Source of the DNA: Streptomyces aureoverticillatus
GTDB taxonomy: Bacteria; Actinomycetota; Actinomycetes; Streptomycetales; Streptomycetaceae
Direction: 5' to 3'
Length of the DNA: 64,000 nucleotides
Assembly (NCBI RefSeq): GCF_014649395.1
Contig: NZ_BMSY01000016.1
Span: 62,001-126,000 of the forward strand
Below the pieces are notes generated by a model that saw nothing but the letters and a program-made list of their open reading frames with translations, had not been told where the DNA came from and made no database searches. Below, one piece after another: positions 42,565 through 51,032 of the stretch. A program made the translations under genes and the position numbers. Each line of letters opens with the position of its first letter. The first letter of the stretch is position 1.

Positions 42565-43957
42565 GGTAGTTGTTCACCTCGACGTTGCGGAGCACCGCGA
42601 TGGCGTCCTCGACGAGCACCGCCGTGTTGAAGTACGCGGTCATCAGGTACGAGGTGATGCCCTTCTGGTCGGTGCCCATGTTCCGCATGGACAGACCGGG
42701 TTCGACCTCGTCGGCGACCTCGGCGGGCCGCAGCCCGACCACGCCCCGGTCGGCCTCGCCCATCCGCATGAGCAGGATCTCCGTGGTGCCGACGGCCGCG
42801 GCCGAGCCGTTGGAACCGACGCCGTTGCTGAACGGCACCTTGTCGGACGGAAGCAGCGGCACCCCGCGCCAGGTGAGCAGCGGGCTGCCGAACCTGCTGT
42901 CGGTCACCGGGGGCACACCCCGACGCGTACATTCGCGGCCGAACGCGGCGATGGCCTTCGGGTGCGCCAGGAAGAAGCTCGGCTGCTTCCACACCCGCGA
43001 CAGGAGCTCGTCCAGGTCGTCGGGCGTCGGCGAGCCGGTGCGGGTCTGCACCCGCTGGCCCGGCGCGACATTGTGGAACAGGCCGAACTCCGGGTGGTTG
43101 AGCAGCGCCGACTCCTGCCGCTCGCGCAGCGCCTCGATGGTGAGCAGCGCCTGCTGGCGGGTCTGGTCGACGTCGCCGCTGTAGACGTCGTGGACGCGGG
43201 TGTGCACGCGCAGGACGGTCTGCGCGAGCGTCATGTGGTACTCGCGGGGAGTGTCCTCGTAGTCGACGTACGTGGCCGGCAGGTCGGGCTCGCCGATGTG
43301 GCCGGCCGTCAGGTCCACGGGCACCTCGCCGCCCGGCCGGACGCCGTTGGAGGCGTACGCGGTCAGGGAGGTGCGGACGCCCTCGTCGCGGTCGGCGAGC
43401 GCCGCCAGCGCGCTCCGCTCGGCGCACAGGGCGGTGCCGGGTGTGAGGGCCTTGACGCGGTACGGCGTCGGCTCCTCGCGGGACCAGGCGCCCAGGTCGA
43501 AGAACTGGCCGTCGCCTATGACCTCGATGAGCTGTTCCTCGCCGTAGCGCCCGGTGACGCGCTTCTCGGCGCGACCCTGCACGATGATCCACAGCCGCTC
43601 GGCGGGGTCGCCCTCCTGGGCGAGCACCTGCCCGGACTCGAAGCGCACCTCGGTGAACGCGTTCGCGAGTTCGTCGAGGCAGGACTCCTCGGCGTCCCGC
43701 AGATAGGGCAGTTCGCGCAGGTCGCCGGCGACGACGCGGGGCGAGCCGCCGTCGGTGTGGGTGGTGATGCGGTCGTCGCCGAGCACGAAGGTGCGGCGCC
43801 GGTTGACGCGGTACACACCGGACTTGAGATCGACCCAGGGCAGGGCGCGCAGCAGATAGCGGGGCGTGGTGCCGAGCATCTGCGGCGCGGTCTTGGTGGC
43901 GGTGGCGAGTTGCCGTGCTGCGTCCGGAGAGAGCGACAGGCGATCGTTGACGGTCAC
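42551..43957 (-). CDS. Family 2 encapsulin shell protein with cyclic-nucleotide-binding-like domain
   Basis: 468 residues. N-terminal arm and HK97-fold shell regions surround an inserted domain at about 95-190 (FTEVRFESGQVLAQEGDPAERLW..., IEVIGDGQFFDLGAW) that resembles the cNMP-binding domain of CRP-like proteins, the hallmark of family 2B shells. C-terminal HK97 elements are visible around TRTGSP and SDKVPFSNGVGS, ending in NTAVLVEDAIAVL. It should self-assemble into a nanocompartment around the cysteine desulfurase. GTG 43957 is preceded by a perfect AGGAGG. As I understand the literature, cysteine desulfurase is mainly known with family 2A shells lacking this insert, so the pair merits checking. 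Confidence 0.88.
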   Translation of the reverse strand: MTVNDRLSLSPDAARQLATATKTAPQMLGTTPRYLLRALPWVDLKSGVYRVNRRRTFVLGDDRITTHTDGGSPRVVAGDLRELPYLRDAEESCLDELANAFTEVRFESGQVLAQEGDPAERLWIIVQGRAEKRVTGRYGEEQLIEVIGDGQFFDLGAWSREEPTPYRVKALTPGTALCAERSALAALADRDEGVRTSLTAYASNGVRPGGEVPVDLTAGHIGEPDLPATYVDYEDTPREYHMTLAQTVLRVHTRVHDVYSGDVDQTRQQALLTIEALRERQESALLNHPEFGLFHNVAPGQRVQTRTGSPTPDDLDELLSRVWKQPSFFLAHPKAIAAFGRECTRRGVPPVTDSRFGSPLLTWRGVPLLPSDKVPFSNGVGSNGSAAAVGTTEILLMRMGEADRGVVGLRPAEVADEVEPGLSMRNMGTDQKGITSYLMTAYFNTAVLVEDAIAVLRNVEVNNYHDYS

Positions 43958-44258
43958 GGGAACCTCCTGGAAGACGGGCGGGGCAGGGGCCGATCGTCTT
44001 CGTGTCGTTCCGTGACCACAAGGTGTAACTTTTCAACTACTTTTGGCAATCGGCCGGAAATAACCGAACACTGCAAGGAGTGGGGCGCGGGTCGGCCCGC
44101 GTACGGCGGGCGGTCGGCCTCCCGTCGTATGGCATCCGTCATGCGCACTCGTCATATGCGACTGGATTTGCTCCCCTACGGGGGGTTCGCGGCCCCCCAA
44201 AGCCCCCTTATACAAAGGCTGCACGAGGGTCGTACGAGGGCTTTCCGTAACAGATCGT
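43958..44258. promoter_or_regulatory. 301-bp spacer with hairpin upstream of the encapsulin operon
   Basis: Contains GGGGGG (44180-44185), TTCGCGG loop, CCCCCC (44193-44198), a strong G:C hairpin that may terminate the MscS gene transcript. On the minus strand TATAAG just beyond it and an A/T-rich stretch (AAGTTGAAAAGTTACACC) about 60 bases before the shell start are promoter candidates. No gene seen. Confidence 0.45.
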
Positions 44259-45332
44259 TCAGCTCGCCGACGCGTCCCGCTGGTGCGGGATCACCACCGG
44301 AAGCTCCCCCTGGCGTACCGTCACGGTCCGCGTGGGCGCGGGGACGGGGATGCCCTCGGCGCGGTAGCGGCGGTGCAGCCGCTTGATGAACTCGTGCTTG
44401 ATCCGGTACTGATCGCTGAACTCGCCGACGCCCAGGATCACGGTGAAGCCGATCCGGGAGTCGCCGAAGGTGTGGAAGCGGATGGCCGCCTCGTGGTCGG
44501 GGACGGCGCCGGTGATCTCCGTCATCACCTCGTCGACGACCTCGACGGTGACCTTCTCGACGTGGTCGAGGTCGGCGTCGTAGCCGACACCGGCCTGCAC
44601 CATGATCGACAACTCCTGCTCGGGGCGGGTGTAGTTGGTCATGTTGGTGCCCGCGAGCTTGGCGTTCGGGATGATGACGAGGTTGTTGGAGAGGTTGCGC
44701 ACCACGGTGTTGCGCCAGTTGATGTCGACGACGTACCCCTCCTCGCCGCTGGTCAGCTCGATGTAGTCGCCCGGCTGCACGGTCTTCGCGGCGAGGATGT
44801 GCACGCCCGCGAAGAGGTTCGCGAGGGTGTCCTGGAGCGCGAGGGCGACGGCGAGACCGCCCACGCCGAGCGCGGTGAGCAGCGGCGCGATGGACACGCC
44901 GAGGGTCTGCAGCACCACGAGGAAGCCGATGGCCAGCACCACGACCCGGCTGATGTTGACGAATATCGTCGCCGAGCCCGCCACGCCGGAGCGCGACTGG
45001 GCCAGGGACTTCACGAGCCCCGCGACGATCCGGGCCGCGGTGACCGTGGCCGCGAGGATGAGCAGTGCCGACAGGACGAGGTTCACGGTGCGTCCGGTCC
45101 GCGCGGTCAGCGGCAGGGCGGCGGCCGCCGCGGCCAGGCCGGCGGCGATCGCGGCGCACGGCACGAAGGCTCGGGCGGCGTCGACGATGACGTCGTCCCC
45201 GCCCCACCGGGTACGGCTCGCGCGCTCGCCGAGCCAGCGCAGGGTGGCCCGCAGCAGCAGGGCCGCGGCGAGTCCGGAGAGCACCGCGACTCCGGCGATC
45301 GTCCAGTCGTGCAGGGTGAGGGCTCGGTCCAT
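44259..45332 (-). CDS. MscS-family mechanosensitive channel
   Basis: 357 residues, small-conductance mechanosensitive channel. Membrane segments: VAVLSGLAAALLL (about 15-30), AIAAGLAAAAAALPL (about 60-75), LVLSALLILAATVTAARIV (about 80-105), VVVLAIGFLVVLQTLGV (about 130-147) and the pore helix LTALGVGGLAVALALQDTLANLFAG. The cytoplasmic beta domain (VQPGDYIEL, GYVVDINWRNTVVRN) and alpha/beta domain follow. ATG 45332 has GGGAG seven bases upstream; a TTG one codon earlier is less likely. Protects against hypo-osmotic shock. Confidence 0.92.
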   Translation of the reverse strand: MDRALTLHDWTIAGVAVLSGLAAALLLRATLRWLGERASRTRWGGDDVIVDAARAFVPCAAIAAGLAAAAAALPLTARTGRTVNLVLSALLILAATVTAARIVAGLVKSLAQSRSGVAGSATIFVNISRVVVLAIGFLVVLQTLGVSIAPLLTALGVGGLAVALALQDTLANLFAGVHILAAKTVQPGDYIELTSGEEGYVVDINWRNTVVRNLSNNLVIIPNAKLAGTNMTNYTRPEQELSIMVQAGVGYDADLDHVEKVTVEVVDEVMTEITGAVPDHEAAIRFHTFGDSRIGFTVILGVGEFSDQYRIKHEFIKRLHRRYRAEGIPVPAPTRTVTVRQGELPVVIPHQRDASAS

Positions 45333-45524
45333 CAATGGGCTCCCGTGGTCGGCCGGTTCGCTCCCGCGTCCGGCGGCCTACGCCGCGGCGCGCGGTGACA
45401 CGGCCGCCCATCCTGCCCTATGCGCCGAGGGCCGCCGCACCTGCCCCCACCTGCGATCTTCGTCGCGGTACGAGGCCGTGGGAGGCGGCACGCGGGTCGG
45501 CCGACGAGGGGCAGGGCGAGTCTT

Positions 45525-46337
45525 TCACCTCTTGCGGCCCACCCCCGCGTACAACGGCACCCGCGTCCCGTCCCGGACCTCGCCCACGCCGAGTTCGGGC
45601 CTCCAGTCGGGCGGCTGTGTCAGGCCCGGGTCGAGGAGCGTGAACCCGTCGAAGAAGCGCTCCGTCTCCGCCCGCGACCGCGGCACGAGCGTCACCCCGT
45701 CCGCCCTGTACCGGTCCACGGCCTCGCCGACCCACGCCGTCTCCTCGTCGCCGGCCAGCTGTGAGAGCGTCAGGTGGCTGCCGGGCGCGAGCGCGTCCGT
45801 CAGGCGGGCCACGACGGCGTGGGCGTCGTACGCGCCGCCGATGAAGTGCGCCACGGCGATGAGCGACAGGGCCACGGGCCGGGTGAAGTCCAGGATCTCC
45901 GCGGCGCGTTCGAGCACCAGCTCCGGCTCGCGCGCGTCCGCCTGGACGAACGCCGTGGCACCTTCCTCGGTTCCGCGCAGGAGTCCCGCCGCGTGTGCGC
46001 GGACGATCGGGTCGTTGTCCACGTACACCACCCGCGCGTCGGGCGCGAGATCCTGCGCGACACGGTGGAGGTTCGGCTCCGTCGGGATGCCGCTGCCGAT
46101 GTCCAGGAACTGGCGCATCCCCGCCGGGCCCGCGAGATGACGTGTGGCGCGCTGCATGAACCACCGGTTGTGCCGGGCGCCGTACTTGGCCGTCGCGTCG
46201 AGCGCCACGATCCGCGCGCCGAACTCCGCGTCCGCCGGGTAGTGGTGGGTGCCGCCCAGGAACCAGTCGTAGACGCGGGCGGGGTGCGGGGTGCCGGTGT
46301 CGAGGCCGTCGTCGGGGGCGGGCGGTACTGCGGTCAT
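45525..46337 (-). CDS. SAV2177-family (DUF574-type) SAM-dependent methyltransferase
   Basis: 270 residues. The family, abundant in Streptomyces, opens with HPARVYDWFLGGTHHYPAD and has the SAM motif FLDIGSGIPTEPNLH, then VVYVDNDPIV and QADAREPE, all visible. Substrate unknown for most members. The frame is open far upstream and overlaps the ROK gene on the other strand, but the family start is MTAVPPAPDDG at ATG 46337. Likely monocistronic. Its upstream region holds a 36-bp direct repeat. Confidence 0.9.
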   Translation of the reverse strand: MTAVPPAPDDGLDTGTPHPARVYDWFLGGTHHYPADAEFGARIVALDATAKYGARHNRWFMQRATRHLAGPAGMRQFLDIGSGIPTEPNLHRVAQDLAPDARVVYVDNDPIVRAHAAGLLRGTEEGATAFVQADAREPELVLERAAEILDFTRPVALSLIAVAHFIGGAYDAHAVVARLTDALAPGSHLTLSQLAGDEETAWVGEAVDRYRADGVTLVPRSRAETERFFDGFTLLDPGLTQPPDWRPELGVGEVRDGTRVPLYAGVGRKR

Positions 46338-46649
46338 CGTGAACTCCGGGGTGGGGGGCGGGCGTTCGGGCCGTGCGGGGGCCCGGACACGAGACGGTAC
46401 CGAGAACGGGCGCCCGTCCGTCCGCACGGCAGTGAGGGCGTCCCACCGCGCATCCTCCCGCGCGGCCGTCCCTGCGTCCCACCGCGCATCCTCCCGCGCG
46501 GCCGCCCGCAGAAACGTCCGTGCGCGGGGTCTTCCCCGCGGCCCCGCTTTATGCAACTCTCCTCCCAAATCACGGCGCGAGACGAGCGACGGCCCCTCAA
46601 CAGGGCCGTACCCGGGCTGTCCTCCTACGCCTTCCGAGGTGCAGAACTG
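46338..46649. promoter_or_regulatory. 312-bp divergent region with a 31-bp perfect direct repeat
   Basis: A 31-bp word starting GCGTCCCACCGCGC is repeated exactly at 46438-46468 and 46474-46504 (36-bp period). Next to it CGCGGGG (46523-46529) and CCCCGCG (46534-46540) form a 7-bp hairpin. The area lies between the methyltransferase and ROK starts, so it may be a regulatory element or a simple duplication. GAGG lies ten bases before the ROK ATG. Confidence 0.6.
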
Positions 46650-47777
46650 ATGCGAAAACGGACGCGCGGCCACGACCTGGCCGCCCTGCGCCGCCTCAAC
46701 ACCACCGTCGTCCTGCGCGCCCTGCACCGCCGCAGCCCCCAGACCCTCGCCGAACTCGCCGCCGGCACCGGCCTGTCCCGGCCCACCGTGGACGCCGCCC
46801 TGGAGGAACTCACCGCGCAGGGGTGGGTCACCGAGGCGGAGGCGGGGGAGCGGGTGCGGGGGCGGCCCGCGCGGCGCTTCCGGTTCCGGGTGGAGGCGGG
46901 GTACGTGGTCGGCGCCGACATAGGGCTGCACAAGCTGGTGCTGCTCCTGGCCGACCTCGGTGGCACCGTCCTCGCGGCCGAACGCGCCGACATCGACCCG
47001 GACCTGGGCGGCGGCCCCCGGCTCGCGCTCCTCCAGGAGGGCCTGGACGCCTTCCTCGACGCGCACACCGTCCAGCGCGACCTGGTGCTCGCCCGCTGCG
47101 TCGGTGTGCCCGGCGTCGTCGACGCGGGCGGCCTCATCACCTCCGTCGTCGTGCCCGAGTGGTCCGGCGTCGACCTCGGCCGCCTGCTCGCCGACGGCGA
47201 GAGCGGCCACACGCTGGTCGAGAACGACGTGAACCTCGCCGTCCTCGCCGAGCGCTGGCGGGGCGCCGCGACCCTCGCCGGCGACGTGGTCTGCGTCCTG
47301 ACCGGCCACCGCGTCTCCTGCAGCCTCACCATCGGTGGCCGACTGCACCGCGGCGGCCGCGGCGGCGCGGGGGAACTCGGCCTGCTCCCGCTGCTCGGCA
47401 TGAACACCGCCCACGAAGCCCTCGCCTGGAAGGACGGGTCGCGCGCCGGCGAGTCCGAGGTGGCCGCCCTCGCCCGCGCGGCGGACACCGCCGACCCGCG
47501 CGCGCTCGACGCGATCGCCGACTTCGCCGACCGTCTCTCGCCCGGCATCGCGGCCCTCGCGCTCGCCGTCGACCCGGAACTCGTCGTCCTCACCGGCGGC
47601 GCGACTCCGCTCGGCGGCCATCTCGTACCGCTCCTCGAAGAGCGGCTGCGCTCCCTCACGCTGCACGTCCCCCGGATCGCGCTGAGCGAGCTCGGCGAAC
47701 GCGGCGTCGCCCTCGGCGCCGTGCGCAAGGCGCTCGACCGCGTGGAGGAGGAACTGCTCGCGGACCCGGCGGGCTAG
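46650..47777 (+). CDS. ROK-family transcriptional regulator
   Basis: 375 residues. N-terminal winged helix (LNTTVVLRALHRRSPQTLAELAAGTGLSRPTVDAALEEL) followed by a ROK sugar-kinase-like domain (VVGADIGLHKLVLLLADLGG, VENDVNLAVLAERW, GAGELGLLPLL). The usual zinc-binding Cys cluster (CxCGxxGC) of ROK proteins is not seen; the equivalent region reads LGMNTAHEAL. It likely represses the sugar ABC operon that starts 126 bases downstream and responds to a sugar ligand. Confidence 0.9.
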   Translation: MRKRTRGHDLAALRRLNTTVVLRALHRRSPQTLAELAAGTGLSRPTVDAALEELTAQGWVTEAEAGERVRGRPARRFRFRVEAGYVVGADIGLHKLVLLLADLGGTVLAAERADIDPDLGGGPRLALLQEGLDAFLDAHTVQRDLVLARCVGVPGVVDAGGLITSVVVPEWSGVDLGRLLADGESGHTLVENDVNLAVLAERWRGAATLAGDVVCVLTGHRVSCSLTIGGRLHRGGRGGAGELGLLPLLGMNTAHEALAWKDGSRAGESEVAALARAADTADPRALDAIADFADRLSPGIAALALAVDPELVVLTGGATPLGGHLVPLLEERLRSLTLHVPRIALSELGERGVALGAVRKALDRVEEELLADPAG

Positions 47778-47822
47778 CCGCCCCGCCGGTGCCGTGCCGG
47801 TCTCCGGCGCCCACCCGTGAGG

Positions 47823-47861
47823 TTCCCGACCACTGGATTCCCGACCACTGACATTCCCGAC
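47823..47861. repeat. 15-bp direct repeats ahead of the sugar ABC operon
   Basis: TTCCCGACCACTG occurs at 47823-47835 and 47838-47850, and a partial TTCCCGAC at 47854. The spacing of 15-16 bp and the position between the ROK gene and the operon it probably controls make this a candidate operator. Confidence 0.5.
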
Positions 47862-47903
47862 GACCCCAACTCCCCTGACACCCCAACGGAAGCGGAGGCA
47901 CGC

Positions 47904-49169
47904 ATGCGCAGGAGGACCCTCCTCTGCTCAGGCCTCGCGGCGGCGTCGGCACCCGTGCTGGCCGCCTGCTCGGACGAGGGCGGCGGCGCCGGGGGCGGCG
48001 GCCGCACCACCCTGTCGTACGGCATGTGGGACCCCGCCCAGGTGCCGGGCATGCAGCAGATCATCGCGGCGTTCGAGAAGGAGCACCCGGACATCTCGGT
48101 GCGCATCGAGCTGACGCCCTGGGCGAGCTACTGGACCACCCTGAAGACGTCGATGCGCGGCGGCACCGCTCCCGACGTGTTCTGGATGAACGCCGTCAAC
48201 TTCCAGCTGTACGCGGCCCACGACGTCCTGGAGCCCCTGTCCGAGCACATCGCGCGCGACGCGACCCCGGTGGACCGCCACCCCGAGCAGCTCGTGCGGC
48301 TCTACGCCTACGACGGCACCCAGTACGGCCTGCCCAAGGACTTCGACACCGTCGGCCTCTGGTACAACAAGGCGCTCTTCGACAAGGCGGGCATCAAATA
48401 CCCCGACACGACCTGGACCTGGGACGACCTGCGGGACGCGGCCGCCGAACTCACCAACCCGCGCGAGCGCGTGCACGGCTTCTGCTCGGAGATGCATCGC
48501 CAGTTCGTGCTCTATCCCGCCATGTTCGCCGCGGGCGGCTATGTGCTGCGCGACGGGCACTCCGGCTTCGGTGACGAGCGGTCCGTGGCGGGGCTGCGCT
48601 TCCTCACCGACATGATCGACCGGGGCTGGTCGCCGCCGCAGAGCGCCATGGTGGAGAGCACCGCCCGGGTGCGCTTCTGGTCGGAGAAGGCAGCCATGGT
48701 GCACGACCTGTCCGCGATGGCCGGGCAGATGTACGCGGTGCCCGCCCTGAAGGACCACGGCGGCGTCACCGTGCTGCCCAAGGGCCGCGAGCGGACCACC
48801 GTCATCCACGGCCTCGCCAACGTGATCTCCGCGAAGAGCGACAAGAAGGCCGCGGCCTGGAAGTTCGTGCACTTCATGGCGGGCCGCAGGGCCGCCGACA
48901 TCCAGGCGAAGTCGGGCGTCACGATCTCCAGCTACGCGGGCACGCAGGACGCCTGGCTGAAGTCGATGCCGGAGTTCGACCTGAAGCACTTCCTCGACAT
49001 GGAGAAGCACGCCACCCCGTACCCGAGCTCGAAGAACACCGCCGTCTGGGAGAACCTCCAATACCCCCTCCTCGGCGCCGCGTTCAGCGGCAAGGGCGGC
49101 ATCGAGGGCGCCGCCCGCACCCTGGGCGAGCAGATGGACCGGGCCCTGAAGGAGGAGCGCGACTCATGA
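47904..49169 (+). CDS. Sugar ABC transporter substrate-binding lipoprotein
   Basis: 421 residues. Signal peptide MRRRTLLCSGLAAASAPVL with lipobox LAAC (lipidated Cys22); twin-Arg-like residues at the N-terminus. The solute-binding family 1 fold is seen in YGMWDPAQVPGMQQIIAAFEKEHP, DVFWMNA and LPKDFDTVGLWYNK. Binds an oligosaccharide or related sugar outside the membrane. ATG 47904 has GGAGG nearby; the frame is open 29 codons further but that part covers the repeat region. Followed by two permeases; no ATPase is in the operon, as usual where a shared MsiK-type ATPase serves many sugar importers. Confidence 0.92.
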   Translation: MRRRTLLCSGLAAASAPVLAACSDEGGGAGGGGRTTLSYGMWDPAQVPGMQQIIAAFEKEHPDISVRIELTPWASYWTTLKTSMRGGTAPDVFWMNAVNFQLYAAHDVLEPLSEHIARDATPVDRHPEQLVRLYAYDGTQYGLPKDFDTVGLWYNKALFDKAGIKYPDTTWTWDDLRDAAAELTNPRERVHGFCSEMHRQFVLYPAMFAAGGYVLRDGHSGFGDERSVAGLRFLTDMIDRGWSPPQSAMVESTARVRFWSEKAAMVHDLSAMAGQMYAVPALKDHGGVTVLPKGRERTTVIHGLANVISAKSDKKAAAWKFVHFMAGRRAADIQAKSGVTISSYAGTQDAWLKSMPEFDLKHFLDMEKHATPYPSSKNTAVWENLQYPLLGAAFSGKGGIEGAARTLGEQMDRALKEERDS

Positions 49170-50110
49170 GTGTCTTTCCCGCCACGGCGGCCGCGAAGTC
49201 GGCCGGGCGCCGGGCCCCCACCTCGGCCGCGCGGTCCTCCCGGCACGGCCGGCGCGCCGGATACTGGTTCATCGCGCCGCTCGGCCTCGGCTTCGCGGTC
49301 TTCTACTTCTGGCCGATGATCCAGACGTTCTACTTCAGCTTCACGGAGTTCGGCCCCTTCGGCGGCCACACCTGGACCGGCACCGACAACTACGCGCGCG
49401 TGCTGCGCGACGTCACCGTCTGGCAGGCCCTCGGCAACACGCTCATCTACTGCGGCATCGGGCTCCTCGCCCTGCCGCTCGCCATCGTGATCGCCGCCCT
49501 GCTCAACCGCCGCGGCCTGCGCGGGGTCTCCCTCTACCGCGCCCTGTACTTCGTGCCGTTCGTGACGCTGCCCGTCGCCGTCGGCCTCGTCTGGAACTGG
49601 CTGTACAACGGCGACTTCGGCCTGCTCAACGAGATCCTGGGCTGGTTCGGCGTCGACCGGCACTACTGGGTCTCCGACCCCTCGACGGCCGTGTTCGCCA
49701 TCGGCGCCGTCATGGTCTGGTCGACCACCGGCTACTACTTGATCATCTTCATGGCGGGCATCAAGGCGATCCCGCAGGACTACTACGAAGCCGCGGAACT
49801 GGACGGCGCGGGCCCGCTGCGCCGCTTCTTCACCATCACGCTGCCGCTGCTCAGCCCGACGCTGTTCTTCGCCTCGGTCATCTGCATGATCCAGTCCCTG
49901 CAGACCTTCGACCTGATCTACATCATGATGGGCGAGAAGAACCCCGCCGTCGGCGACACCCAGTCGGTCGTCGGCCTCTTCTACAAGTGGGCGTTCATGG
50001 AGAACGCGCAGGGCGCCGCGGCCGCCCTGGCCTTCCTGCTGATGCTGCTCATCGCGGGCCTCACCTATCTGCAGTTCCGGCTCCAGCGGAAGTGGGTGCA
50101 CTATGGCTGA
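49166..50110 (+). CDS. Sugar ABC transporter permease (MalF type)
   Basis: 314 residues, six membrane segments (first YWFIAPLGLGFAVFYFWPMI near 35-55). The EAA loop YYEAAELDGAGPLRRFFTI contacts the ATPase. Start overlaps the lipoprotein stop by 4 bases (ATGA); a short polar Ala/Arg-rich N-terminus precedes the first segment. Pairs with the next permease. Confidence 0.93.
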   Translation: MSVFPATAAAKSAGRRAPTSAARSSRHGRRAGYWFIAPLGLGFAVFYFWPMIQTFYFSFTEFGPFGGHTWTGTDNYARVLRDVTVWQALGNTLIYCGIGLLALPLAIVIAALLNRRGLRGVSLYRALYFVPFVTLPVAVGLVWNWLYNGDFGLLNEILGWFGVDRHYWVSDPSTAVFAIGAVMVWSTTGYYLIIFMAGIKAIPQDYYEAAELDGAGPLRRFFTITLPLLSPTLFFASVICMIQSLQTFDLIYIMMGEKNPAVGDTQSVVGLFYKWAFMENAQGAAAALAFLLMLLIAGLTYLQFRLQRKWVHYG

Positions 50111-50996
50111 CACCACCGAGACCACCGGCGCACGGCCGGTCCATGCGGAGGCCACTGGTCCGCGGCTGTCGCGGCGGCGCATCAACACCGGCTCCCTGGC
50201 GACCCACTTGGTGCTCTCGCTCGGCGCGCTCGTGATGGTCTTCCCCTTCGTCTGGCAGGCGCTCACCGCGCTGAAATCGCTCGCCGAGGTCTCCCGGGTG
50301 CCGCCCACGCTGCTGCCCGACGACTGGAACTGGTCGAGCTTCGACGAGGTCTTCACCGCGCTGCCGTTCCGCGAGATGCTCACCAACAGCGCGCTCGCCA
50401 CCGCCGGGCGCACGGCGGGCCAGCTGGTGTTCTGCTCGCTGGCCGCCTACGCCTTCGCGCGCATGCGGTTCCGCGGCCGCGACCTGCTGTTCGGGCTCTT
50501 CCTGTCCGTCCTGATGGTGCCGAGCTCGCTGCTCGTGCTGCCGCAGTACGACATCATCCAGCAGTTCGGGCTGCTCAACTCGACGCCCGCGCTGTTCCTT
50601 CCCGGCATGTTCAGCGCCTTCGGCACGTTCCTGCTGCGGCAGGCGTTCCTCGCACTGCCCAAGGAGCTGGAGGAGGCCGCGCGCATCGACGGCGCGGGCT
50701 CCTTCCGCATCTTCTGGTCGATCATGCTGCCGCTGATCCGGCCCGCGCTCGCCGCGCTCGCCGTCATCACCGCGATGACCGCGTGGAACGACCTGCTGTG
50801 GCCCCTCATCGTCAACACCGACCCCAAGGCCATGCCGATCAGCGCGGGCCTGACCTCGCTGGAGGGCCAGTACGAGACCAACTACCCGGTCATGATGGCC
50901 GGTTCGCTGATCGCGAGCCTGCCCATGCTGCTGGTCTACGTCTTCCTGCAGCGGCACTTCGTACAGAGCGTCGCCTTCTCCGGATCGAAGGGCTGA
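50103..50996 (+). CDS. Sugar ABC transporter permease (MalG type)
   Basis: 297 residues with six membrane segments and the EAA loop LEEAARIDGAGSFRIFWSI. Overlaps the preceding permease gene by 8 bases. The N-terminal 35 residues are polar. Completes the membrane part of the importer. Confidence 0.93.
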   Translation: MADTTETTGARPVHAEATGPRLSRRRINTGSLATHLVLSLGALVMVFPFVWQALTALKSLAEVSRVPPTLLPDDWNWSSFDEVFTALPFREMLTNSALATAGRTAGQLVFCSLAAYAFARMRFRGRDLLFGLFLSVLMVPSSLLVLPQYDIIQQFGLLNSTPALFLPGMFSAFGTFLLRQAFLALPKELEEAARIDGAGSFRIFWSIMLPLIRPALAALAVITAMTAWNDLLWPLIVNTDPKAMPISAGLTSLEGQYETNYPVMMAGSLIASLPMLLVYVFLQRHFVQSVAFSGSKG

Positions 50997-51032
50997 CGGC
51001 ATACCGACGTACAGAGAAAGGCCAGATCCTTC

